A stretch of 64,000 bases of DNA from Paenisporosarcina macmurdoensis (GCF_042658845.1 NZ_JBHSRI010000002.1:434001-498000); one strand, 5' to 3'. Shown: positions 23,561 through 33,670, counted from the stretch's first letter. Numbers and translations are program-made. Notes: generated from the letters alone by a model not told the origin.

Positions 23561-25764
23561 AAAAGAAATTTCGATTTCAATGGGGAGCCTTTCTGATGTT
23601 TTTGTTCTACGGAGGGCTCTTTTTTCTATTGTTGTCAAGGATGATATTTATCCAAGTCACGGGAGAAGCAGATGGGCAAGCACTTGCTGCAAAAGCTGCT
23701 GCTAAATATGAAAGAGAACAAATTATCAATGCTAGTCGTGGGGAAATAGTAGATAAAAACGGTGAAGTCATCGCAGAAGATACATTAAGTTATCGTTTAG
23801 TCGCGGTTCTAAGCCCGAAAGCAACAGAAAATGCAAAAAAGCCAAAACATGTAAATGATGTGGAAAAAACCGCAAGTGTACTTGCTGAATATATCCCATT
23901 ATCCAAAGAAAAATTAGTAGAACGCCTATCAAAAGAAGGCGTTTATCAAGTGGAATTTGGTTCGGCTGGTCGCGATATCAGCCATGAAAATATGACGAAA
24001 ATAAAGGAACAGAAATTACCTGGTCTTGTTTTTGTACGAGATTTAAAACGTTTTTATCCAGGTGGAACTTTTTCTTCACATCTAATCGGCTTTGCTGTAA
24101 AAGAAGAACAACCTGACGGAACGTTCCAAACAGTTGGGAAAATGGGTCTTGAATCGATTTATAATAAACAACTGACCGGAAAGAATGGCAAAGTTCAATA
24201 CGATGGAGATTTGTGGGGTTATTTGTTACCAAACTCAGAAGAAATGGTGACACCAGCTCAAGATGGCTATCAGATTCACTTGACACTTGATAAAACGGTC
24301 CAAAATTTTCTTGAAGATGCTATGAGCAGAGTCGAAGAAGAATATTCGCCAGAAAGTATGGTAGCCATGGTGGCGGATCCGAAAACAGGCAAGATTTTGG
24401 CGATGAGTCAACGTCCATCATTTGACCCTGAGACCCGTGATGGCCTCACAGATAATTGGCTAAATGAAACGATTGAAAACACGATTGAACCAGGTTCCAC
24501 CATGAAAACATTTACAGTGGCAGCCGCTATGGAAGAAAAAAAATGGGATCCGAACGCTTGGTATCAATCAGGAAAATATACCTTACTAGACACTACCATC
24601 CGAGATCATAACTTAAAAGGATGGGGGAATATTACGTATTTGGAAGGTTTCCAACGCTCTTCAAACGTCGCCATGGCGTATTTGTTAGAAAGACTTGGCG
24701 ATACAGCATTTCTTGAGTACCTAGACAAATTTGGCTTTGGCAAGAAAACAGGGATTGACCTGCCGAATGAAGCAAGTGGGAAAATCATAAATAAATGGCC
24801 ACTTGATCGACTTGTCTCCACTTTTGGACAAGGTTCTACGGTTACTCCGATGCAACTTATTCAAGCAGAAACGGCAATTGCAAATGACGGTACCATGATG
24901 AAGCCGTATGTAATTGAAAAAATTGTGAATCCATTAACAAAAGAAGTAATGCACGATTCTAAACCTGAAGAAACAGGAAAACCAATTTCTGCGGACACTG
25001 CAAAGAAAATGAGAGAGTTGTTAGCTTCCACTGTCACTTCTGAACATGGATCCGGAAAAAGATTTGAGCTGACAGATTATACTGTAGCAGGAAAAACAGG
25101 GACAGCGCAGATTCCAAACAAAGAGGGTAAATATCTATCTGGGTATGAAAATTATTTGTACTCATTCCTAGGAATGGCACCTGTTGAAGACCCTCAATTA
25201 GTCGTCTATGTGGCAGTTTCTAAACCAAAGTTAGAAGCGACAGAAGTGGGATCCATGCCAGTATCTGAAATATTTAAATCCGTTACAGAAAATAGTTTGA
25301 AATACATGAATATTAAACCTGAACAAGTGAAGTCCATACCTACTGTTACTCTTCCTGAAGTTAAAGAGAAAGATGTTGCAGTTGCTGAAAATCAGATGCT
25401 TGATCAAAAGATGAAGCTAATTATTATTGGGAATACGGATAAAGGAATAATTACAGAACAATTTCCTGCAGCTGGTACTAAAATTTTGCCTGGCAGTTTA
25501 GTCATGTTAAAAACGGAAGGACCTATAACCATACCCGACTTTACAAATTGGTCGAAACGTCATGTTTTGGTCTATCAAATGTTATCAGGCCTAAATATAG
25601 AAGTAGTTGGAAACGGCTATGCGGTGAGTCAAAGTGTTTCCAAAGGAACCGTAACGAACGAACAGACACCAATCGTAATTAAACTTGAAACACCTGAAGA
25701 AACGAACATAAAAGCCAAAAAAGAAACAGAAAAAAAGGGAGAAGAAAAGCTCCCTCAAGATTAA
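23557..25764 (+). CDS. pbpB: Septal penicillin-binding protein 2B
   Basis: This 735-residue class B transpeptidase is required for septum formation. An N-terminal membrane anchor (about 10-30) precedes the dimerisation/pedestal region with SRGEIVDKNGEVIAED. The transpeptidase domain has Ser314 in STMK, SSN near 370 and KTGT near 516. Two PASTA-like segments and a charged tail (KAKKETEKKGEEK) close the protein. Length is close to the B. subtilis protein (about 715). It is directly followed by spoVD, a second class B PBP, as in sporulating Bacillales. Confidence 0.94.
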   Translation: MKKKFRFQWGAFLMFLFYGGLFFLLLSRMIFIQVTGEADGQALAAKAAAKYEREQIINASRGEIVDKNGEVIAEDTLSYRLVAVLSPKATENAKKPKHVNDVEKTASVLAEYIPLSKEKLVERLSKEGVYQVEFGSAGRDISHENMTKIKEQKLPGLVFVRDLKRFYPGGTFSSHLIGFAVKEEQPDGTFQTVGKMGLESIYNKQLTGKNGKVQYDGDLWGYLLPNSEEMVTPAQDGYQIHLTLDKTVQNFLEDAMSRVEEEYSPESMVAMVADPKTGKILAMSQRPSFDPETRDGLTDNWLNETIENTIEPGSTMKTFTVAAAMEEKKWDPNAWYQSGKYTLLDTTIRDHNLKGWGNITYLEGFQRSSNVAMAYLLERLGDTAFLEYLDKFGFGKKTGIDLPNEASGKIINKWPLDRLVSTFGQGSTVTPMQLIQAETAIANDGTMMKPYVIEKIVNPLTKEVMHDSKPEETGKPISADTAKKMRELLASTVTSEHGSGKRFELTDYTVAGKTGTAQIPNKEGKYLSGYENYLYSFLGMAPVEDPQLVVYVAVSKPKLEATEVGSMPVSEIFKSVTENSLKYMNIKPEQVKSIPTVTLPEVKEKDVAVAENQMLDQKMKLIIIGNTDKGIITEQFPAAGTKILPGSLVMLKTEGPITIPDFTNWSKRHVLVYQMLSGLNIEVVGNGYAVSQSVSKGTVTNEQTPIVIKLETPEETNIKAKKETEKKGEEKLPQD

Positions 25765-25769
25765 ATGTT

Positions 25770-25798
25770 GAATAGGTACTCCATTCCAGTCATATCTT
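25770..25798 (+). promoter_or_regulatory. Weak sigma-E-like promoter ahead of spoVD
   Basis: GAATAGG (25770-25776) and CATATCTT (25791-25798) are 14 bases apart. Each matches about two thirds of the sigma-E consensus. B. subtilis spoVD is known to have its own sigma-E promoter in the same place. Confidence 0.3.
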
Positions 25799-25822
25799 GT
25801 TAAAAAACAAGGTGTGGTTATT

Positions 25823-27742
25823 ATGAAGGCAGGAGTGCCTCTTCAGTTGAAGATCAGAGTTCGGACAATGGTGATTATATTTCTTTGTTTAAGTGTTGCT
25901 TCTATAGGGAAACTAGTCGTCATGCAGTTTTTCCAATATGAATGGCTAACGCTAAAAGCTGAAGAGAATTGGGATCGTGAAATACCCTTTTCACAAACGA
26001 GAGGGAATATTCGCGATCGTGATGGAGAATTAATTGTAGGCAGTAAACTGGCACCGACACTTTATTTTATGCCTGCTCAAAGCGAAGATGTTGAAAGTGC
26101 AGCAGCTAAACTGAGTGTAGCTCTAAATGTGGATAAAGATAAACTCGTGGAGCAAATGAGTGAAAAAACGTTTTTAATCAAATTGGCACCTGAAGGGAAA
26201 AATATTGAGCTTGGAACAGCGCTTGATATCCAATCATTGCAAATCCCAGGCTTGTATACAGGTGTTGATTATGTGCGTGATTATCCACATGATGAGTTAC
26301 TGTCACGTCTACTTGGATTTACTGGATATGACCATCAAGGGTTAGCTGGTATTGAATTCCAATATAATGAATATTTGACGTCGACTCAATCAACCTTGCG
26401 TTTATTCACGGATGCTAAAGGAAATTCACTGCCTCATGTAAATGACGGTTGGGGCAAAGGAGAAGATGGTGCGACAGTTGAATTAACCATTGATCTAGAT
26501 GTTCACGAGATTATGGAGCGGACACTTTCCCAGGCTATGGAAAAATATGATGCCGATCAAGCAATGGGAATTGCCATGAATCCTAAAACTGGTGAGATTT
26601 TGTCGCTAGCTTCTTTTCCGACTTTCCATCCATTGGAATATGACAAAGTTAGTCCGAGCGTTTATAATCAGAACTTGCCTGTGTCCATGACATTTGAGCC
26701 AGGTTCTACTTTTAAAATTATTACTCTTGCTGCTGCGCTTGAAGAAGGTAAAGTGGATTTAGAAAATGATTCATTTTATGATCCTGGTTATGCAATAGTC
26801 GAAGGTGCAAGATTACGTTGTTGGAAAAGAGAAGGCCATAAACATCAGTCATTTTTAGAAGTGGTTGAAAACTCATGTAATCCTGGTTTTATTGAACTTG
26901 GTCAACGTGTTGGACGTGAAAAGCTGTCGAAATACATACGTGATTTCGGTTTTGGGCAAAAAACAGGATCATCCATTGCAGGAGAATCCACTGGTATTTT
27001 GTTCTCTAAAGAAAGCTATGGACCAGTCGAACATGCGACAACTTCATTCGGTCAAGGAATATCCGTCACACCTATTCAACAAGTTCAAGCTGTTTCCGCA
27101 GCTGTCAATGGGGGAACGTTGTTTCAACCGTATGTAGTGAAACGGATATATAATGAACAGACCAACGAAGTAATAAAAGAAAATGAACCAACGAAAGTGC
27201 GACAAGTTATATCCGAAGAAACTTCAAAACAAGTTCGTGAATCATTAGAATCAGTTGTGGCAAATGGTTCAGGACGCAATGCTTTTCGTGATACAATGAG
27301 AATTGGCGGAAAAACAGGGACTGCACAGAAGGCTGTGAATGGACGTTACGTCGAAGGGCAGTATATTGTATCGTTTATCGGGTTTGCACCTGCTAACGAC
27401 CCTGAAATCGTGGTTTATGTAGCGATTGATAATCCAAAACATGTTGTACAGTTTGGTGGAGTAATTGCTGCACCAATTGTAGGAGAGATCATTGAAGATA
27501 GCGCTCCTTTTATTGGATTCAATTACAACAAAGATCAAATCCAAAAAGAGTATAGATGGGGAGATAATATAGAGCGAAGAGTTCCAGATTTAGTCGGGCA
27601 AGAGAAAAATAAAATTATGATGATAGATGAACCATTTAAGATTGAATGGCATGGTACCGGAACGAAAATAATATCCCAGCTTCCACAAGCAGAAAGTTTA
27701 CTGTCTGTTGATGGTACGATTCATTTATACTTAGGTGAATAA
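25823..27742 (+). CDS. spoVD: Stage V sporulation protein D (spore-cortex PBP)
   Basis: This 639-residue class B PBP builds spore cortex with its SEDS partner SpoVE. It has an N-terminal membrane helix (about 12-32), a pedestal with RGNIRDRDGELIVGS, and a transpeptidase domain with Ser295 in STFK, the SCN motif near 352 and KTGTAQK near 497. A single C-terminal PASTA domain begins RRVPDLVGQEKNKI. The ATG at 25823 (8 bases after AAGGTG) is preferred to the GTG at 25814. The next gene is mraY, so the murE found here in B. subtilis is missing. Confidence 0.93.
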   Translation: MKAGVPLQLKIRVRTMVIIFLCLSVASIGKLVVMQFFQYEWLTLKAEENWDREIPFSQTRGNIRDRDGELIVGSKLAPTLYFMPAQSEDVESAAAKLSVALNVDKDKLVEQMSEKTFLIKLAPEGKNIELGTALDIQSLQIPGLYTGVDYVRDYPHDELLSRLLGFTGYDHQGLAGIEFQYNEYLTSTQSTLRLFTDAKGNSLPHVNDGWGKGEDGATVELTIDLDVHEIMERTLSQAMEKYDADQAMGIAMNPKTGEILSLASFPTFHPLEYDKVSPSVYNQNLPVSMTFEPGSTFKIITLAAALEEGKVDLENDSFYDPGYAIVEGARLRCWKREGHKHQSFLEVVENSCNPGFIELGQRVGREKLSKYIRDFGFGQKTGSSIAGESTGILFSKESYGPVEHATTSFGQGISVTPIQQVQAVSAAVNGGTLFQPYVVKRIYNEQTNEVIKENEPTKVRQVISEETSKQVRESLESVVANGSGRNAFRDTMRIGGKTGTAQKAVNGRYVEGQYIVSFIGFAPANDPEIVVYVAIDNPKHVVQFGGVIAAPIVGEIIEDSAPFIGFNYNKDQIQKEYRWGDNIERRVPDLVGQEKNKIMMIDEPFKIEWHGTGTKIISQLPQAESLLSVDGTIHLYLGE

Positions 27743-27784
27743 TAGTAATAACGACAACCATCGTTTATCCGAAGGAGAATACAT

Positions 27785-28756
27785 ATGACACTCGCACCAA
27801 TAATAATGATTGTAGGGATCGGTTTTTTACTTACAGTTCTTTTAACACCCATTTTCATTCCAGCATTGCAACGGATGAAGTTTGGTCAAAGTATTCGTGA
27901 AGAAGGACCACAATCTCACATGAAAAAAGCAGGTACACCGACAATGGGTGGACTTGTCTTTATTGTCTCAATAGTCATGACAACATTAGGCGTGGCATTT
28001 TATTTAGAAATGCTAACTACACAAACAATTGTTTTAGTTTTAGTGTTTGTTGGTTTTGGCGTAATCGGGTTTTTAGATGACTTTATTAAAGTGGTTCTTA
28101 AAAGAAATCTAGGATTGACATCATTACAAAAAGTAATCGGGCAAATTATTATTGCAGTTGCTTCCTTTTTCTTACTTAGTCAAGGACCTTTCGAAACAAC
28201 GATAAGTGTGCCATTTACTAATTGGTCAGTTGATCTTGGTATTGCCTATGTGGCGTTCATGATTTTTTGGCTTGTAGGCTTTTCAAACGCTGTTAATTTA
28301 ACAGATGGCTTAGACGGACTTGTTTCAGGAACAGCATCTATTGCATTTACTACATTTGGTGTTTTGGCATTAGTTTACCAACAATTAGACATTGCCATTT
28401 TTGCTTTTGCTGTGACAGGAGCACTTCTTGGTTTCCTAATATTTAATGCCAATCCAGCAAAAGTATTTATGGGTGACACCGGCTCACTAGCACTTGGTGG
28501 AGCGCTTGCGATGGTTTCCATATTAGTTAAACAAGAGCTATTACTGGTTATCGTAGGGATAATTTTTGTAATAGAGACGCTATCCGTTATTATTCAAGTA
28601 ATTAGTTTTAAAACGACGGGAAAACGGGTTTTCAAAATGAGTCCAATACATCATCATTTTGAATTATCAGGTTGGTCTGAATGGAAAGTCGTTGTCGTAT
28701 TTTGGTCAACGGCTTTCCTTGCTGCCTTTATTGTCGTTATGCTGGAGGTATTGTAA
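27785..28756 (+). CDS. mraY: Phospho-MurNAc-pentapeptide translocase MraY
   Basis: This 323-residue membrane enzyme with ten predicted helices transfers phospho-MurNAc-pentapeptide to undecaprenyl phosphate, making lipid I. Diagnostic motifs are GTPTMGG (about 50-56), GFLDDFIK with the paired Asp, NLTDGLDGL, and the C-terminal SPIHHHFE. Length is normal. A GAAGGAG site precedes the ATG. Its stop touches the murD start. Confidence 0.97.
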   Translation: MTLAPIIMIVGIGFLLTVLLTPIFIPALQRMKFGQSIREEGPQSHMKKAGTPTMGGLVFIVSIVMTTLGVAFYLEMLTTQTIVLVLVFVGFGVIGFLDDFIKVVLKRNLGLTSLQKVIGQIIIAVASFFLLSQGPFETTISVPFTNWSVDLGIAYVAFMIFWLVGFSNAVNLTDGLDGLVSGTASIAFTTFGVLALVYQQLDIAIFAFAVTGALLGFLIFNANPAKVFMGDTGSLALGGALAMVSILVKQELLLVIVGIIFVIETLSVIIQVISFKTTGKRVFKMSPIHHHFELSGWSEWKVVVVFWSTAFLAAFIVVMLEVL

Positions 28757-30109
28757 ATGAAGAACATAACAGAATTCAAAGCAAAAAAAGTACTCGTTTT
28801 AGGACTTGCAAAGAGTGGAGTAGCAGCAGCGGAACTTCTTCATAAATTAGGTGCATTTGTTACAGTAAATGATTCAAAGCCTTTTGAAGAGAGTCCAGAT
28901 GCTCAAAATTTATTAAGTAAGGGCATTACCGTTATTTGTGGAAGACACCCAGAGGATCTATTGGATGAAGGTTTCGAATATGTGATTAAAAATCCTGGTA
29001 TTCCTTATCATAATCCGATTGTTAGAGATGCTGTATCAAGAGGAATTCCAGTTTGGACGGAAATTGAATTAGCGTACTTAATCAGTGAAGCACCATTTAT
29101 TGGGATAACGGGCTCAAACGGTAAAACTACCACAACGACCTTGCTATTCCACATGTTAAATCAAGGTGGTCAAAATCCATTAATAGCTGGGAATATTGGA
29201 ACAGTTGCTTGTAAAGTAGCTGAGGATGCTCGAGAGGATCACGTGATTGTAACAGAACTCTCTTCATTCCAATTGATGGGGATTGATAAATTCCAACCGA
29301 AAATTGCGATTCTCACCAATTTATATGAAGCACATTTAGATTATCATGGTTCATTTGAACAATACGGGGATGCCAAATATGGAGTAACCAAAAATCAAAC
29401 CAATGAAGATGTCTTTATTTACAATGCAGACCAACCTGAAGTTGTAAAATACGCAGGTCTGTCAAAAGCAAAACTTATCCCATTCTCTACAAAAGGACAC
29501 AGAGAAGAAGGAATAAGTGGGGATGCAGCGTATATTTATTGGAAAGGCGAACCTTATCTTGAAAGAAAATCAATTGCTTTACCAGGTGAGCACAATCTTG
29601 AAAATATTTTATGTGCGGTTGCCACTGCTATCTTACTAGATTGTCCGAAAGAAACTATACAGCATGTGTTGACGTCCTTTACAGGAGTGAAGCATCGCAC
29701 ACAATTTTTACGGGAATGGAAGAAACGAAAATTCTACAATGATTCAAAAGCGACAAACACATTAGCGACAAGAAGTGCTCTTGCAGCATTCGACCAACCA
29801 GTAATTTTATTAGCTGGTGGTTTAGAGCGAGGACATTCATTTGAAGAACTGCGGGACTATATGAATCACGTAAAAGCAGTGGTTGCATTCGGTGAAACGA
29901 GTGATCGTCTCATTGAGTTTGCAGCATCATGTGGAGTCGAAATAATAGAAAAAGTAGAAAACATTCAACAAGCTGTTCAAGTGGCAACTGATTTATCAGA
30001 GCCTAAGGATGTTATTTTACTTTCACCTGCTTGTGCGAGTTGGGACCAATACGCAAACTTCGAGTTGCGTGGAGATGATTTTATCGAAGCAGTATTTCAA
30101 ATTAAGTAA
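28757..30109 (+). CDS. murD: UDP-MurNAc-L-alanine:D-glutamate ligase MurD
   Basis: This 450-residue cytoplasmic Mur ligase adds D-glutamate to UDP-MurNAc-L-Ala. It has an N-terminal Rossmann-like domain (VLVLGLAKSG), the ATPase motif TGSNGKTTT (about 117-125) and the C-terminal domain with FYNDSKATN (about 325-333) and AGGLERG. Its product is the substrate of the MurE near the left end of the window. Confidence 0.97.
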   Translation: MKNITEFKAKKVLVLGLAKSGVAAAELLHKLGAFVTVNDSKPFEESPDAQNLLSKGITVICGRHPEDLLDEGFEYVIKNPGIPYHNPIVRDAVSRGIPVWTEIELAYLISEAPFIGITGSNGKTTTTTLLFHMLNQGGQNPLIAGNIGTVACKVAEDAREDHVIVTELSSFQLMGIDKFQPKIAILTNLYEAHLDYHGSFEQYGDAKYGVTKNQTNEDVFIYNADQPEVVKYAGLSKAKLIPFSTKGHREEGISGDAAYIYWKGEPYLERKSIALPGEHNLENILCAVATAILLDCPKETIQHVLTSFTGVKHRTQFLREWKKRKFYNDSKATNTLATRSALAAFDQPVILLAGGLERGHSFEELRDYMNHVKAVVAFGETSDRLIEFAASCGVEIIEKVENIQQAVQVATDLSEPKDVILLSPACASWDQYANFELRGDDFIEAVFQIK

Positions 30110-30129
30110 ACAGATTACCAGATGAAAGG

Positions 30130-31212
30130 ATGCAAACACTGCAGAAAAAACCGACATATATTTTTCTATTTACGAGTTTACTAATAACTGTGATTGGTTA
30201 TTGTTTTGTTTATTCCGCCGGTTCCTACTGGGGGAAAGTACACTATGAAGATAGTCTTCCATTCTTTTGGAAACAAATTATGTACGGCACTATAGGTATG
30301 ATAAGTGCTTGGGTGATATACAAACTTCCTTTTATTCACCTTCAGAAATTTTGGTTTAGCGCTTATATTGCGTCCATACTATTGTTATTTGCGGTTTACA
30401 TCCCTGGACTTGGTATTGTTAGAAATGGCTCACAGAGTTGGATTCAAATTGCTGGTTTTAGTTTACAACCAGCTGAATTCGTAAAAATTTCTGTCATGGG
30501 ATTTTTGGCTTCTATTCTAGCGAAAACAATGCATGATAAAAAAAGAAAGTATGTTGGACCATTATTAATCTGTTTAATCCCAGCTGGAATAATTCTAGTA
30601 CAACCAGATTTTGGATCTGCTTTTTTATTAATTGTTGGTGGCTTTTCGCTTTTATTTATCGCTGGTTTCCCAATTCGCTTTTTCCTAGGTATAGGGAGTA
30701 TAGGCATCTTAGCACTCGTTGGATTAATCGTCTCTGCTCCATATCGTTTAAAGAGGATTTCTGCATTTCTTGATCCTTGGGAAGATGCCTTAAATAGTGG
30801 TTTTCAAGGGATTCAATCTCTTCTAGCCATCGGACCTTCAGGTTTGTTTGGACATGGCTTTGGTCAAAGTAGACAAAAGTTTTTGTATTTACCTGAACCT
30901 CAAAATGATTTTATTTTCTCAATCATTGTAGAAGAAATGGGTTTCTTTGGTGCAGTGATTCTAATTAGTCTGTTCATTATTTTCTTGTTTACCGGCTACC
31001 GCTTAGCTATCCTTGCTCCAACAAAAGTTGGTTTTTATGCAATAGCGGGACTTCAGTCCATGATTGGTTTCCAAATCTTTTTAAATATTGGTGTAGTCAT
31101 TGGGTTATTTCCAGTGACTGGTGTAACTTTACCTTTTATTAGTTATGGCGGCTCATCTCTCTTATCAACATGGCTCATCGTAGGTCTCATTCTTCGTTTT
31201 TCAAAAGATTAA
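30130..31212 (+). CDS. spoVE: SEDS glycosyltransferase SpoVE/FtsW
   Basis: This 360-residue polytopic protein with ten hydrophobic segments belongs to the SEDS peptidoglycan polymerases. It shows SWIQIAGFSLQPAEFVKI (about 107-124), PDFGSAFLL and the C-terminal GVTLPFISYGGSSLLSTW. SpoVE in B. subtilis polymerises spore cortex with SpoVD; a second paralogue, FtsW, serves division. Position after murD and the presence of spoVD support SpoVE, though in this organism one protein could serve both. murG and murB, which follow in B. subtilis, are missing. The ATG has only a weak ribosome site. Confidence 0.88.
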   Translation: MQTLQKKPTYIFLFTSLLITVIGYCFVYSAGSYWGKVHYEDSLPFFWKQIMYGTIGMISAWVIYKLPFIHLQKFWFSAYIASILLLFAVYIPGLGIVRNGSQSWIQIAGFSLQPAEFVKISVMGFLASILAKTMHDKKRKYVGPLLICLIPAGIILVQPDFGSAFLLIVGGFSLLFIAGFPIRFFLGIGSIGILALVGLIVSAPYRLKRISAFLDPWEDALNSGFQGIQSLLAIGPSGLFGHGFGQSRQKFLYLPEPQNDFIFSIIVEEMGFFGAVILISLFIIFLFTGYRLAILAPTKVGFYAIAGLQSMIGFQIFLNIGVVIGLFPVTGVTLPFISYGGSSLLSTWLIVGLILRFSKD

Positions 31213-31236
31213 TAGAGTAGGAAAGGAGTGAATAAC

Positions 31237-32028
31237 GTGGATAAAATTATCGACATTGAAGACAGAATTCCAACGCTAAGAGAGCGACGGAAAAAGAGAA
31301 CAAATCGAAAGTTCACGTTATTGCTCGTTATTTTCCTTGTTACTTTATTTGGTCTCCTCTATTTTCAATCTCCTTATAGTCACGTACAAACGATTGTCGT
31401 TGAAGGGTCTAATTTGACGACTAGTGACCAGTATATTAAACAAAGTGGTTTACAAAAAGGACAATCCATGTGGGAAATTAGGACAAGCAATGCTGAAGAA
31501 CTGGTACTAAAAAATGATTGGATTAAAGAAGTCAACGTCAAACGGAATGGCTTTACATCTGTGAAAATTGAAGTAACGGAATGGGAAAAAGCGGCCTATA
31601 TCCAATCAGAAATAGGATTTGACATCGTTCTTGAAAATGGAACGATATTTCAATCTGACAAGACAATAGCTCCAGTAGACGCACCGTTACTTAGCGGTTT
31701 TGATAAACCGAAAATTAGAATACGCATGGTGAAGGAACTTGCCGAGTTAAAGCCTCAAGTGCTATCTATGATTTCACAAATTGAATCTGTCCCTTCAAAA
31801 GCAGATCCTTATCGAATTCGACTTTATATGAATGACGGCTATGAAGTTAGAGCTGTTATCCAGTCGTTTGCTGAGAAAATGAACTATTATCCGTCGATTA
31901 TTGCTCAAATTGGTGATACCGAAAAGGGTGTAATTGATATAGAAGTGGGTTCGTTTTTTCAAACCTATTTAGATATGTATAATCCACAACCTAAGGAGGA
32001 GGAGGAAGATGAAAAAACTCCAGAATAA
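31237..32028 (+). CDS. divIB: Cell division protein DivIB (FtsQ family)
   Basis: This 263-residue bitopic divisome protein has a basic cytoplasmic N-terminus (RERRKKRTNRK), one transmembrane helix (about 28-46), a POTRA domain beginning VQTIVVEGSNLTTSDQYI, and an external beta domain. The GTG at 31237 has AAAGGAG 8 bases upstream and gives the length usual for the family. An in-frame GTG at 31228 overlaps that site. The end overlaps the next gene by 20 bases, and the GGAGGAGG run near the end serves as its ribosome site. Confidence 0.92.
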   Translation: MDKIIDIEDRIPTLRERRKKRTNRKFTLLLVIFLVTLFGLLYFQSPYSHVQTIVVEGSNLTTSDQYIKQSGLQKGQSMWEIRTSNAEELVLKNDWIKEVNVKRNGFTSVKIEVTEWEKAAYIQSEIGFDIVLENGTIFQSDKTIAPVDAPLLSGFDKPKIRIRMVKELAELKPQVLSMISQIESVPSKADPYRIRLYMNDGYEVRAVIQSFAEKMNYYPSIIAQIGDTEKGVIDIEVGSFFQTYLDMYNPQPKEEEEDEKTPE

Positions 32029-32725
32029 ACCTACTCGGTCGGTTGTTCATAAAAGAATCATTTTTTCACTTGTATGTTTAGTACTAGGATTTATATTGTC
32101 TTATTCGTATAGTTTGTCGAGTAGCAAAAAACTAAGTGGAGAACCTGTCAGTAGCAAATACTTTGAGCAAGAGGAACGCTATCGAGAAGATCTCATCCTA
32201 CAAAAGGAACGCAATAAAGAATTGTCAACTGAATTAGGCGCTAGACAACAGCAAGTGAGAGAAATTGAAAAATCTCTTTCAGGTAGTGAAGAACAATATG
32301 AAAGCTTGATTCAAGAGGCTGAAGATTTACGCCTAGTACTTGGCGTGCTCCCTGCAAAAGGAAAAGGGATAAAAGTACAGCTTGAAGATGCAGAATATAA
32401 TCCATCATCAGTTAACCCAAATGACTATATAGTTCACGAAAGTCACGTTTTCCAAGTGCTTAATGAATTGAAAATATCTGGATCTGAAGCAATTACCATA
32501 AATGGCCAGCGACTACATGCTAATTCTTATATAAAATGTAATGGTCCCGTCATAACAATTGATGGCGAACAATTCCCGGCACCATTCGTAATTGAAGCAA
32601 TTGGAGATCCAACAGTATTAGTCCCATCACTACAACTTACTGGTGGAGTATTAGATCAACTCGTCAACGATAATATCGTGGTTACGATTGAAGAAAAATC
32701 GAAAATTGAAATGCCAGCTTTGTAA
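32009..32725 (+). CDS. ylxW: DUF881 family protein, YlxW-like
   Basis: This 238-residue protein has an N-terminal membrane helix (about 15-33), a coiled coil (about 45-105) and a C-terminal DUF881 domain with EDAEYNPSSVNPNDYIVHESHV. In B. subtilis two such genes (ylxW, ylxX) follow divIB; their function is unknown. Translational coupling with divIB is likely. The next gene is a paralogue separated by 222 bases that contain the dispersed element. Confidence 0.85.
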   Translation: MKKLQNKPTRSVVHKRIIFSLVCLVLGFILSYSYSLSSSKKLSGEPVSSKYFEQEERYREDLILQKERNKELSTELGARQQQVREIEKSLSGSEEQYESLIQEAEDLRLVLGVLPAKGKGIKVQLEDAEYNPSSVNPNDYIVHESHVFQVLNELKISGSEAITINGQRLHANSYIKCNGPVITIDGEQFPAPFVIEAIGDPTVLVPSLQLTGGVLDQLVNDNIVVTIEEKSKIEMPAL

Positions 32726-32739
32726 CACCGAAAAGCGAA

Positions 32740-32834
32740 GAAGCCCACTCTAGCTCGACACCGGCGCTGGAAGGACCGATTCGAAAGCCTTGCTTTCGCA
32801 TGAGGTCCTGAAGCTTAGGTGCGAGCTGGGCTTC
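32740..32834 (+). repeat. Dispersed ~95-bp hairpin element, copy 2
   Basis: Arms GAAGCCCA and TGGGCTTC replace GCGCCA/TGGCGC of copy 1, and AGGACC/GGTCCT replaces AGAAAC/GTTTCT, so pairing is preserved. ACACCGAAAAGCG flanks it as a 13-bp direct repeat (32725-32737 and 32843-32855). A truncated further copy (about 32846-32905) follows. The insertion separates ylxW from ylxX. Confidence 0.8.
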
Positions 32835-32947
32835 GCAGGTAGACACCGAAAAGCGGACAAGCCCAATTTAGCCCGACCACGATAAGCCCGAAAAGCGGAC
32901 AAGCTTTTCCTAAAGAATATTTGTACTCGAAAGGAAGGAGCGGTTGG

Positions 32948-33667
32948 ATGAAACAAGGTGTTTATGTCCGCTTCACTATTATTTTATTGATTGTCGGTTT
33001 TATGGTTGCTGTGCAATACAACACTGTTAAAAAACCTGAATCACGAGATACTCGTGATATGTGGGAAATTAGGCAAGAACTATCTCTTGAGAAAGAATTG
33101 CACTCCGAGATGCTGACACAGATTAGAGAGGTTAATAAAACTATTACTAAATATGAGAATTTACAATCTGAAAGTCCTGCACAAGCGTTGAATGAAACAC
33201 TTGAAACATTAAGAGAAAAAGCAGGTTTAACAGAAGTAACCGGTCCAGGTTTGGAACTTACAATTAAGCCATCTCTGGAAGGCATAGCTCTTGGACAAGA
33301 AGTGACAAGTATTTCACCTGATTTACTCGTCCAATTATTAAACGAAATTAATCGCTTTAATGGACATGATGTATCAATTGATGGGAAACGAATCATTCAT
33401 TCTTCTCCGATTCGAGATATCAATGGGCAAACAACGGTCAATAGTTTAACTGTTCGAACGCCGCCATTTAAAGTGCGAATAGGAAATGAAACGATTGAAG
33501 ATGCAGAAAAACTATATAACCATTTACAGTCTTCGATGATTGCTGACGACTTTTTTATTGATAACTTAACCTTAACGATAGGGAAACCCCAAGATCAAAT
33601 TGGGATTCCAGCATTCGATCAATCTATTAAAAATAAATACTTGAAAAATACATCTAAAGGGGATTAA
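32948..33667 (+). CDS. ylxX: DUF881 family protein, YlxX-like
   Basis: This 239-residue paralogue of the preceding gene has one N-terminal transmembrane helix (about 8-24), a coiled coil (about 37-90) and a DUF881 domain with TEVTGPGLELTIKPS and DVSIDGKRIIHSSPIRDING. The start at 32948 has GGAAGGAG upstream; the longer frame from 32921 lies before that site. sbp starts 3 bases after the stop. The role is unknown; co-occurrence with divIB and ftsA suggests an envelope function. Confidence 0.85.
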   Translation: MKQGVYVRFTIILLIVGFMVAVQYNTVKKPESRDTRDMWEIRQELSLEKELHSEMLTQIREVNKTITKYENLQSESPAQALNETLETLREKAGLTEVTGPGLELTIKPSLEGIALGQEVTSISPDLLVQLLNEINRFNGHDVSIDGKRIIHSSPIRDINGQTTVNSLTVRTPPFKVRIGNETIEDAEKLYNHLQSSMIADDFFIDNLTLTIGKPQDQIGIPAFDQSIKNKYLKNTSKGD

Positions 33668-33670
33668 CAT

